Translations under genes and position numbers: made by a program
Notes under the pieces: model-generated
What the model was told of the DNA's origin: nothing
Seen by the model: the letters and a program-made list of their open reading frames with translations, nothing else
Databases searched by the model: none
Assembly (NCBI GenBank): GCA_035528035.1
Contig: DATKZI010000058.1
Span: 17,749 to 81,748, forward strand
Source: JABLTI01 sp035528035
GTDB lineage: Archaea > Asgardarchaeota > Heimdallarchaeia > JABLTI01
DNA length: 64,000 nucleotides
Direction of reading: 5' to 3'
Shown here: positions 26,049-34,021 of the stretch, in pieces
Layout of the letters: each line of letters begins with the position of its first letter
Numbering within the stretch: the first letter of the stretch is position 1

Positions 26049-27620
26049 ATGACACATGGTATGAAATTCTCAACAGGCGATAAAATACCCGCCACCGAGA
26101 AGCTCTTAGAAGATATTCCCTTAATCGGTGAGTTATCTTTCAGTGAATTTGAAGATACTAAACCAGATATTAAGGGGAAACCAATAATATGCTCTAATTG
26201 TGGAGCTATTATCACTGACATTCAAACAATTCAGACGAACGCAAAAATTGGCACTTTTTTTAACTGCCTTTTCTGTGGATCACTTAATGTAATAGATCCA
26301 AAAGATTTACCAACAAATATCAATGCTTATTTGGGTTGGCTTATTCCCCCTGATAAAATTAAACCCGCTTTTGGAGAAGGAATTCAGAAAGGTAATTCCC
26401 TAATAGCTGCACTTGATATTTCTGGTTCGATGGCTGGAGCTAAACTAGAGGGTGTTAAGCAAAGTCTTATTTCAACTGTTAAGGCTTATTCAAAATCAAA
26501 AGCAGATGCTATCTTTGGCGTAGTTGCTTTTGAAAGTAATCTCTATATTTACTCTCCAGAAGGGGAAGTAGTTGAAACATTGAGCGGTGATATTCTCTAT
26601 GATGTTAAAGAAATAGAGAAGAAAGTCGCTGATAATAGTTGGGTTAGAAAACAATTACCCAATATGACAATCAAAACAACAGCAAAAGATTGGCAAAAAA
26701 CCATCCAAAAAATGCGTGATATGAATTCTACCGCTCTAGGTCCTGCTGTAGTAGCTGCTAGAATTATGTCTATAGCAACAGGAACAGGAAGAATATTGCT
26801 TTTAACTGATGGGATGGCTAATGTAGGTATTGGTAGTCTATCAGGAGCAAGTCCTGAAGGGAAGCAATTCTACCGAATGATTGCTGAAGAACTTAAAAAG
26901 AACGGTATTGTATTAGACATAGTAGGCATAGCTGGAGAAGGTTCTCTTGAATTGAAATCTCTTGCTCAGCTTCCAGAAATAACTGGTGGTGATCTTTTCT
27001 ATGTCGATCTTTCAGAATTACAGGATAGTTTCTCATTGATTTCTGGAGACGAAATTATTGGTCGAAATGCTCGAATCAAAGTAGTCGTTCCCAAGGGAAT
27101 TGAATTATCAAACCTTAGTGGTGCTGGAGCAAGAGCAGACAACATTAAATCAGGAGAAGATATCTCACTTGGAGGATTAACAAAATCACGATCGATTTCT
27201 TTTGAATTCAAACCAAAGAAAGAAATGAAGGATCGTGAAAAAGTTCCTGTTCAAGTACAAGTTCGCTATAAAGATGAAAATGATAATGAGCGAATTCGTG
27301 TTATTGAGAAAGAGCTTACAGTTTCTGAAATAAAAGAAGAAATAGAGAAGGACCTTGACGCAGATCTTATTGCTGGATATACTGTTCAACGTGCAGCACA
27401 AGTGATGCAAGAAGATCGTAAGAAAAGCAAAGAAATGATGAAGGATATGCAATCAACACTAGCAAGAGTAGCACCAAAAGCAGCAGATGCTCAAGCCTAT
27501 CTCGCAGAAGAGATGGAAGAAATTGATGATGTTATAAAAGAAGAAGCATCGGGTGCATCTCGTGCAGGTGATCGTATACAAGCCAATGCTTATAGAATGG
27601 TTAAAAAGAGGAAGAAATAA
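26049..27620 (+). CDS. Sec23/24-like zinc-ribbon vWA protein
   Basis: About 523 residues in an order like the COPII coat proteins Sec23/24. A zinc ribbon comes first (Cys48, Cys51, Cys73, Cys76). A von Willebrand A or trunk-like domain follows (about 115-330), with an intact metal site D123-I-S125-G-S127 and a later LLLTDGMANVG. A beta-sandwich segment (about 340-420) and a charged helical C-terminus (about 425-523) complete it. No gelsolin domain, signal peptide or membrane helix, so it is cytoplasmic. Other archaeal vWA proteins share parts of this layout, but an N-terminal zinc ribbon directly before the trunk is the COPII hallmark. A membrane coat or scaffold role is inferred. Confidence 0.65.
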   Translation: MTHGMKFSTGDKIPATEKLLEDIPLIGELSFSEFEDTKPDIKGKPIICSNCGAIITDIQTIQTNAKIGTFFNCLFCGSLNVIDPKDLPTNINAYLGWLIPPDKIKPAFGEGIQKGNSLIAALDISGSMAGAKLEGVKQSLISTVKAYSKSKADAIFGVVAFESNLYIYSPEGEVVETLSGDILYDVKEIEKKVADNSWVRKQLPNMTIKTTAKDWQKTIQKMRDMNSTALGPAVVAARIMSIATGTGRILLLTDGMANVGIGSLSGASPEGKQFYRMIAEELKKNGIVLDIVGIAGEGSLELKSLAQLPEITGGDLFYVDLSELQDSFSLISGDEIIGRNARIKVVVPKGIELSNLSGAGARADNIKSGEDISLGGLTKSRSISFEFKPKKEMKDREKVPVQVQVRYKDENDNERIRVIEKELTVSEIKEEIEKDLDADLIAGYTVQRAAQVMQEDRKKSKEMMKDMQSTLARVAPKAADAQAYLAEEMEEIDDVIKEEASGASRAGDRIQANAYRMVKKRKK

Positions 27621-27648
27621 TTCTTCTCCTCTTATTTTTTATTTTTTT

Positions 27649-28917
27649 TTACCCATGAATATCTTTGGGGAAAAAGTCTTCAAGGGTTCGCTGAGTTTTA
27701 ATTAATTTGTAAGTATTACTTCTAGCAAGATATTTTTCTAATGGATATTTTACTATCTTTTTGAGTTCCTCAAATCCTTTCTCCATTGTTGGTGCGATAA
27801 TTGGTCTTTGCTTTAAGGCTTCTTTCGCTATTTCTCTAAATCGCCATACGCCACATGGAATCCATTCTTTATCAACTTCCATAAATAGAAAACAGCCTGC
27901 TTGACGTTGTATATAATCAAGGTATTCCAAAACTTGAAGTTTCGTACAGTAATAAGCACCTGCAACATCACTTGCATAAGTTTTTCTTCCTTTCCAGGTT
28001 TCCCAATCAATAGCCATATCGTCTCCAGAACCAATGAACCAATATTCAAATGCTTCAAACATCCAAGCTGAGGGATAAAGAAAAATGGCAACCAAATTTC
28101 CTAATGCTTTATAACTGAAAATACGAACTTCATTGATCCATTGATTGCTCAAAATGCCTTTCCAATAATTCTTGCCAAGAATATCATCAACAGCAGTAAT
28201 TGACCAAGTTGTGGGAACTAAACGACGATTTTTCTTTACTCCAAATAAACCTGCAGAAAGTAACCGCGTAATATGTCTTTGATTTATCTTATCATCATGA
28301 AGTTTGAGAACACCATCTATTGCTTTTAGATCACTATCACTAACAATTTTATCCACCACTCGAGGAATTTTTGGATTTTCTGTTAATTTTGCTTGTTTGA
28401 TTATACCTGATGGTCCTGATGGAGCTACTCGAGGTGAGAAATTAATATCTAATTTAGGACGCTTAATAAATGACATTTCGGTATCTACCGGTTTACTAGC
28501 CATAACCAATTCTTGAGTAGTCTCAAGCAGAATATCGCCAGGTTCTTTGGCTTTTTTGACACTGATTTCTTTTTTACCTCTGACAAGCGAGGTTCTATAA
28601 CCAATGATTTCATCCATTGATTTAAAGATCCACATTTCTTCAGCGTCATAAATAGAAGTATCTTCTGAAGAAATTGGTGGTACCAAAGGACCAATCGTTA
28701 CTTTTGGATACCCAAATTCACCCACAAAGAATCCTGGTGGAGAAGCACCAAAGAAATCTGTTTTTAGAAATGTTTTTTGTATTTCAGCAATTGATTTAGC
28801 TTTAATAAGTATAGGACAAGCTAAATGGCCGCATAATTTTCTAAAACCTTGACATCGTTGACAAAGATTACGATTGATCTCGGAAGGAGAGCTAGCCATA
28901 TTTAGATTGCTGGACAC
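27649..28917 (-). CDS. nreA: Nre-family archaeal DNA repair protein with PCNA-binding tail
   Basis: About 422 residues. The N-terminal zinc finger is Cys19/Cys22 with CGHLACPI (Cys29, His31, Cys34). GASPPGFFVGEFGYPKV follows (about residues 57-73), a conserved Nre segment, then IGPLVPP. The C-terminus holds a PCNA-interacting peptide, QRTLEDFF (409-416). Nre proteins act in repair of DNA damage together with the sliding clamp. Start GTG 28917 or ATG 28899. It lies 29 bases downstream of the GOLD-like gene on the same strand and converges with the Sec23/24-like gene. Confidence 0.88.
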   Translation of the reverse strand: MSSNLNMASSPSEINRNLCQRCQGFRKLCGHLACPILIKAKSIAEIQKTFLKTDFFGASPPGFFVGEFGYPKVTIGPLVPPISSEDTSIYDAEEMWIFKSMDEIIGYRTSLVRGKKEISVKKAKEPGDILLETTQELVMASKPVDTEMSFIKRPKLDINFSPRVAPSGPSGIIKQAKLTENPKIPRVVDKIVSDSDLKAIDGVLKLHDDKINQRHITRLLSAGLFGVKKNRRLVPTTWSITAVDDILGKNYWKGILSNQWINEVRIFSYKALGNLVAIFLYPSAWMFEAFEYWFIGSGDDMAIDWETWKGRKTYASDVAGAYYCTKLQVLEYLDYIQRQAGCFLFMEVDKEWIPCGVWRFREIAKEALKQRPIIAPTMEKGFEELKKIVKYPLEKYLARSNTYKLIKTQRTLEDFFPKDIHG

Positions 28918-28946
28918 TATTTATTCACTTAGATTATTACTAGGTT

Positions 28947-29663
28947 TTAATTATCAATATATTCTTCGTTCGCTTCTTCTAATGAACCTAATCCTTCAAG
29001 TTCTTTCTTTTTAATTTGAGATTGATCTCTTATAATCATCGCCAATTCTTTTTCAGGGGAAAGTTTTCTATCTTTGAATATTTTAATAATAAAAATAGTC
29101 ATACCAACAATGGTGAAAAAACCGAAAAAGCTATATAAAATAATATCAAGTAGCTTTCCTTCAATGACATCGATATCCCAACTAAATGTTAAAGGTAGTA
29201 GACTTGTACCTGCAAATAAAACCAAATGCCATAAGCCAGTCTTTGGTACTTTTACATTAATATTTGCACTACGATAATTATCTCCTATAATATCATCTAT
29301 TCTAAAATAAGGATCATAAAGATAAAGAATTTCACTTGAAGGTATGCGATTAATTGCTTGTGTAAGATTAGTACTTGATTCCCAGATAGCTAAATTATTA
29401 CTATCAACAATAAAAACAAGAAAAGGTGGAGAAAATATATCTGCAGGTGAGACTTCCCAAAAACCACTGAGAGCTTCTCCTTCTGTAGCATTAATTGTAA
29501 CTACATGATATTCAAGAGTATTTAATACAACAGTATTTTCATTTATTTGAACTTCAACATTTACTTTGAAATCTACAATTGACTTAATTGTTTGACCATT
29601 TGATAGGATAATTACGACCAAAAAAAGAATGAAGAACTTATAATGATAATTTTTTGATAACAT
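28947..29663 (-). CDS. GOLD/p24-like type I membrane protein
   Basis: About 238 residues: signal peptide (about 1-25), lumenal or extracellular beta domain (about 35-175), one transmembrane helix (about 177-200) and a charged tail of about 38 residues. The ectodomain shows the rhythm of GOLD domains: GEALSGFWEVSP, then FLVFIVDSNNLAIW, and late PKTGLWHLVLFAG followed by LTFSWDIDV. Eukaryotic p24 proteins with this topology are cargo receptors loaded by COPII coats. Here a Sec23/24-like gene lies within 3 kb. The tail lacks a KKxx end. Upstream of, and probably cotranscribed with, nreA. The GOLD call is a pattern judgement. Confidence 0.5.
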   Translation of the reverse strand: MLSKNYHYKFFILFLVVIILSNGQTIKSIVDFKVNVEVQINENTVVLNTLEYHVVTINATEGEALSGFWEVSPADIFSPPFLVFIVDSNNLAIWESSTNLTQAINRIPSSEILYLYDPYFRIDDIIGDNYRSANINVKVPKTGLWHLVLFAGTSLLPLTFSWDIDVIEGKLLDIILYSFFGFFTIVGMTIFIIKIFKDRKLSPEKELAMIIRDQSQIKKKELEGLGSLEEANEEYIDN

Positions 29664-29746
29664 AATAAATACCTTCTAATGAAGTTCATTATTTACAATC
29701 AGCTAGCTGAACATCTATTAAAATTAACTGGAAAAAGATTAAAAAT

Positions 29747-29765
29747 AGCTGGAAATTATCCAGCT
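29747..29765 (-). terminator. Terminator after the first solute-binding protein gene
   Basis: AGCTGGA (29747-29753) pairs with TCCAGCT (29759-29765), five-base loop. Read on the minus strand it lies just after the stop at 29772 and is followed by ATTTTTAATCTTTTTCC. Stem plus T-run fits termination of the gene above it. Confidence 0.65.
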
Positions 29766-29771
29766 TTAATT

Positions 29772-31649
29772 TCATTGTTTCTTCCTTTCATAATTGATTG
29801 TTATTATTGCAGCAATAAAAGTTAAGGAGATTATAGATATTATTGAAGTTAAACCTGGTATTGTTGAGCAACAATCTGGATAATTATATTCCATATATTC
29901 TCTAGCTTTATCAATATCAAAATCATATCTAATGATATTGGGGTTACACCAAATACTCATTTTATGATAAATAGGCCAATAGACAACATCGCATCCATCA
30001 CCATTGATAATCCTATTGACTTCATTTTTATTTATTGCATAACAAATAGCTTTCCTAACTCTTAGTCCTTTAGACATTGAATGATCATTATAATATGGTT
30101 CTCTATTACCTATCACAGGTCTTGTTTCACGCATATTGAATGCATAAAAGCCTAAAGCATAGGTGCTATCATTTTGAACAGCAAAATCTGGATTAGTTGA
30201 ATATTCTTGAACAACAACAGGTGAATTACTAATAGCTCTGAGGTCAACATAACCAGCTTTTAATTCACTTAAAGCTTCTTCTTCAATAGGGATTATACTT
30301 ACACGTAATTGATCCAGATAATTTGTAAAGTCTCCAAAACGTCTTTCCCAATCTAAATCAGGATCAGAGGTGATACTATCGTTTACCCACCAGCTGTCAG
30401 GTCGAACCTCTAATATTGTTTCTTCTCCCAAAGAGAAACTATCAATTTGGAATAATCCTGTACCAAAACAATGAGTAGCAAAGATATTCCATGATGGGTG
30501 ACCAATGTCAGGAGTAACTCCATTAATTTCTTGAGTTTGGTTCAAATAATGTTCTGGCGAAATTTTCATAGCTAATGATTCTAAACATGGCGTATAAGGT
30601 TCATTTTCGGGTGTTGTATCGTCTCCGTCAATATAAAACCTCATTGTCATATCATCAATAATCTCCATATCTTCAATCCAATCCAATGTTTGGGTATCAC
30701 CATGTGTATACAGCCAACCATAGATTGTAAAATAAACATCCCTGATATCGAAATATTCGTTAGTGAAATTTCCCTCAAAATCGTCAGCCCATTTTATACC
30801 TTCTCGTGCTACAATTTCAAGAGTAGTATCATTAATGAAGGTAAAACTCTTAGCTAAATGAGGCCAAACACTACCATCAGAATCATACCATAATAATGGA
30901 TCCATACATGCACTGCTAATAAAAGCTGAAGCGGTGTCGTCTTGAAATAGGGGATTTAAATCCATCCAAGCATTGTCAGCCAAAACTAATTCATTAGTGT
31001 CATGCTGGCCCTTATGTGAATCAGTCCAGTACATATCCCCCCAAGATTGTAAAACTCCTTTTGAGCAATTATATCCTTCTAGCTCACTCCATATTGCGTA
31101 GTAATCTCTGGGAGAAACCATAGGTAACATTGGACAGATTTTGTCCATTAGATATTGCTCCCAATTCCAATAATGTTGAATGCGTTCTTGGGAATTAGGA
31201 GGCATGATTTGTGTACCTTGCTTCATGTACCACTCATTGATACCTGTATTAAGTTCATCATCCCAGTCCATGCTTGTATCATACCCAAACAAGTTGAGTG
31301 AACCGTTTTCATCATAAACACCAGTAAAGTCCGGGTCCGCACCGCCTCCTGAGAATCCGACATAACAAATGTCAAAATCTCTAAAGGCGATCAATTCTCC
31401 AATAAATGTGGGCCAGTCTTGAATGATAACATTAACATCTATACCAATTCTTGCCAAATATTGTTTGAGCATATTACCATAATCAGGTCTTTGACCTCCA
31501 CCATTTGTTTTAAAAACTAAGGTAAATAATGGATCTATACCATTAGTCTCTAAAGGTTGAATTGATACAATATTTACTATAAAAACTGTTAAAATAACTC
31601 CAAAAATAACCATTTTTTTATTATTAGTTATTTTAATAATAACTCTCAC
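29772..31649 (-). CDS. Membrane-anchored oligopeptide-type solute-binding protein (SBP_bac_5)
   Basis: About 625 residues, GTG start with AGGATAGGAT upstream. Signal peptide at about 10-30, then a DppA/OppA-type ligand-binding fold: DPDFTGVYDENGSLNLFGY near 110-130, ALSELKAGYVDLRAI, and the late GLRVRKAICYAINKNEVNRI. Unlike bacterial relatives, it ends in a C-terminal membrane helix (about 600-620) and ERKKQ, so the protein is tethered outside the cell. No permease or ATPase genes lie nearby. Paralogue of the next gene upstream, with which it shares a nearly identical 5' region. Ligand (peptide, nickel, sugar) unknown. Confidence 0.88.
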   Translation of the reverse strand: MRVIIKITNNKKMVIFGVILTVFIVNIVSIQPLETNGIDPLFTLVFKTNGGGQRPDYGNMLKQYLARIGIDVNVIIQDWPTFIGELIAFRDFDICYVGFSGGGADPDFTGVYDENGSLNLFGYDTSMDWDDELNTGINEWYMKQGTQIMPPNSQERIQHYWNWEQYLMDKICPMLPMVSPRDYYAIWSELEGYNCSKGVLQSWGDMYWTDSHKGQHDTNELVLADNAWMDLNPLFQDDTASAFISSACMDPLLWYDSDGSVWPHLAKSFTFINDTTLEIVAREGIKWADDFEGNFTNEYFDIRDVYFTIYGWLYTHGDTQTLDWIEDMEIIDDMTMRFYIDGDDTTPENEPYTPCLESLAMKISPEHYLNQTQEINGVTPDIGHPSWNIFATHCFGTGLFQIDSFSLGEETILEVRPDSWWVNDSITSDPDLDWERRFGDFTNYLDQLRVSIIPIEEEALSELKAGYVDLRAISNSPVVVQEYSTNPDFAVQNDSTYALGFYAFNMRETRPVIGNREPYYNDHSMSKGLRVRKAICYAINKNEVNRIINGDGCDVVYWPIYHKMSIWCNPNIIRYDFDIDKAREYMEYNYPDCCSTIPGLTSIISIISLTFIAAIITINYERKKQ

Positions 31650-31758
31650 ATCCTATCCTAATTGTTAATAGAAAGTTTTCTCTAAAAAACAATAAATCAT
31701 TGAATATTAAAAAGATTTCATTTTTTTTAATTTTAGGTTTATAAAAAAGAAGAGAAAA

Positions 31759-31778
31759 AGCAGGGAATGATCCCCGCT
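31759..31778 (-). terminator. Terminator after the second solute-binding protein gene
   Basis: AGC-A-GGG (31759-31765) pairs with CCC-C-GCT (31772-31778) with one mismatch and a six-base loop. On the minus strand it follows the stop at 31806 and is itself followed by TTTTTCTCTTCTTTTTTATA. It separates the two solute-binding genes into two transcripts. Confidence 0.6.
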
Positions 31779-31805
31779 ATTAATTAAATTTAACAGTTTG
31801 ATTAC

Positions 31806-33659
31806 TTATTTCTTCTTTTTGATGATTAAGCCTGCTACAGTAGCAACTAACATAATTGAAGAGAGGGTAACCAATAATGTGAATCCAGGAACTGGAGGAG
31901 TATATGATCCAAATCCAGCTATTGCCATGAATTCTCGTGCTTTGTCGAGATTGAAGTTGTATCTAATGATGTTAGGATTACACCAAATACCCATCTTTGG
32001 ATAAATAGGCCAGTCGGTCAATGTCCATTCACCTTTGTGTACAACATCATTAATTTCTTGTCTATCTACTGCATATGACATAGCTTTTCTGAGGGCTAAA
32101 CCGTTGGTATATGTTGGATCGATTGTGCTAAGGGTTCTATCACCAACTTGTGGTCTAGATTCTCGCATGTTGTAACCATAGAAACCATATGCGAATGTTG
32201 TATCAGATTGGATTGTGAAGTCTGGATCAGTCAACATTTCATCTCTTGTGTCTGGGAAGTCAGTTACTATTTCAATATCAGTTTTACCTGCTTTAAATTC
32301 GAGAATAGCTGTTTGTCTATCAGGAATAATTCTGATTCTGTATTGGGTTAAACCACCTGAAAAATCACCAAATCGTCTTTCAAAATCTAAAGCTTCATCA
32401 CTGGTGATTGCAGTATCTAGTTTCCAACATTCAGTATTAACTGTAAGAGATGTTTCAACACCATCTGTAAAGTCAGCGATTTCAAACAAACCTGTACCAA
32501 AAGCGTTGGTTGTAAAGGTATTCCAGGATGGATGATTTACATCTGGGGTAACACCATCACCTTCTTGAGTTTGGTTCAAGTAATGTTCTGGTAAAATGTT
32601 GGTAGATAATTGTGGTAATGAAGGAGCAAACGCTTGATTACCTGGAGTGGAACTATCTGCATCAACATAGATCTTCATGGTATATTGATCGACAATTTCC
32701 ATATCTTCGACCCAGTCCCAAATGTGGACATCATTTGAAACAGTCTTCCATGCATAAAGGGTAAAGTAAACATCTTTGATGTCTAATTCATAACCGGTCA
32801 TTGCATCTGGACCTGGAGCCCATTTAATGCCTTCACGAACTTTAATTTCGATCGTTGTATCATTTAAATAGGTATAACTTTTAGCCAAATGTGGCCAAGC
32901 AGTTAAATCAGCATCATACCAGATAAGTGGATCTAAAACAGCATTACTAATTCTTGATGATGAAGTATCATCTTGGAACAAGGGGTTCAAATCAGACCAG
33001 GCTGCATCAGTTATGACTAATTCATTTGTGCTTAATTGTCCTGTGTGAGAACCATCATAGTACATTTTACCCCAAGATTGGAGGATTCCGTCAGTATAGT
33101 TATAACCTTTAAGGTTTGACCATTGAGAACTATAACCTTTTGGAGCAAAAGTTGGTAAGAGTGGATTAATTTTATCCATCATATATTGTTCCCAATCCCA
33201 GTAGTGTTGTACACGTTCTTCTGAGTCAGGAGGCATAATAAGAGTACCTTGCTTCATGTACCATTCATTAAGTCCGGTATTAAGGTCATCATCCCAGTCC
33301 ATGCTGGTATCGTACCCGAACAAGTTGAGTGAGCCGTTTTCGTCATAGACACCAGTAAAGTCTGGGTCCGCACCGCCTCCTTGGAGACCGACATAACAAA
33401 TATCGAAATCTCTAAAGGCGATCAATTCTCCAACAAATGTGGGCCAGTCTTGAATGATAACATTAACCTCTATACCAATTCTTGCTAAATGTTGTCTTAA
33501 GAAGTTAAGGTAATCAGGTCTTGTACCTCCACCATTTGTTTTAGCTACTAATGTAAAGAAGGGGTCAATTGAATCAGTACTTGCTGGTTGGACTGCGAAG
33601 CTGCCTACAACAAATAATGAAACTATTATCCCTACAAGAGCTATTGATTTTATCTTAAT
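31806..33659 (-). CDS. Membrane-anchored solute-binding protein, probable ATT start
   Basis: About 617 residues and paralogous to the gene at 29772 through the whole length. From the first usual start (TTG 33425) the product would lack its signal peptide. Yet the frame stays open upstream to TAA at 33663-33665, and this stretch encodes a fitting signal peptide (KIKSIALVGIIVSLFVVGSF) and the paralogue's DYLNFLRQHLARIGIEVNV. No ATG, GTG or TTG occurs there; ATT at 33657-33659 lies six bases after AGGTGGTG and is the best start. C-terminal PGF then a membrane helix and KKKK, near 590-617. No transporter partners nearby. Confidence 0.82.
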   Translation of the reverse strand: MKIKSIALVGIIVSLFVVGSFAVQPASTDSIDPFFTLVAKTNGGGTRPDYLNFLRQHLARIGIEVNVIIQDWPTFVGELIAFRDFDICYVGLQGGGADPDFTGVYDENGSLNLFGYDTSMDWDDDLNTGLNEWYMKQGTLIMPPDSEERVQHYWDWEQYMMDKINPLLPTFAPKGYSSQWSNLKGYNYTDGILQSWGKMYYDGSHTGQLSTNELVITDAAWSDLNPLFQDDTSSSRISNAVLDPLIWYDADLTAWPHLAKSYTYLNDTTIEIKVREGIKWAPGPDAMTGYELDIKDVYFTLYAWKTVSNDVHIWDWVEDMEIVDQYTMKIYVDADSSTPGNQAFAPSLPQLSTNILPEHYLNQTQEGDGVTPDVNHPSWNTFTTNAFGTGLFEIADFTDGVETSLTVNTECWKLDTAITSDEALDFERRFGDFSGGLTQYRIRIIPDRQTAILEFKAGKTDIEIVTDFPDTRDEMLTDPDFTIQSDTTFAYGFYGYNMRESRPQVGDRTLSTIDPTYTNGLALRKAMSYAVDRQEINDVVHKGEWTLTDWPIYPKMGIWCNPNIIRYNFNLDKAREFMAIAGFGSYTPPVPGFTLLVTLSSIMLVATVAGLIIKKKK

Positions 33660-34021
33660 AGTTTACACCACCTAATTTAATTTAGGTTAAATCATAATCC
33701 AGAGCATTTTAGCTCATAATATATATTGATATATATCAACTTAAAAAGTTTACATAAGGTTGTAATTATTTTAAGACTGAGACTGTAATTTTTGTGCGAA
33801 AAGGCTTAAAATCTATGAAAATTCATTATTTTAGTCAAGTTTTTAATTATAGAGTGATGTAGATACCGTTGTAACAAATGGAAATAATCAAAGTAATTGT
33901 TAGTCTTTAAAAGAAAAATCGGTTATATATTTATGTAAGAATTAGTAGATATAGAAAGATGTTCTTTACATATGGAAAATTTCCGTTTAATCAATTAAAC
34001 TATATTTGCTGAGAGATTAAT
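33660..34021. promoter_or_regulatory. Divergent promoter region between solute-binding protein and lonB
   Basis: About 360 bases without a gene. A perfect 14-bp palindrome, TTGATATATATCAA (33726-33739), lies about 70 bases upstream of the solute-binding gene; it contains a TATA-like core and could be both promoter and operator. For lonB, GGTTATATATTTATG near 33921-33935 is a likely TATA box, about 90 bases before its ATG, and GAGAG lies at the ribosome site. Nothing else is recognisable. Confidence 0.4.
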
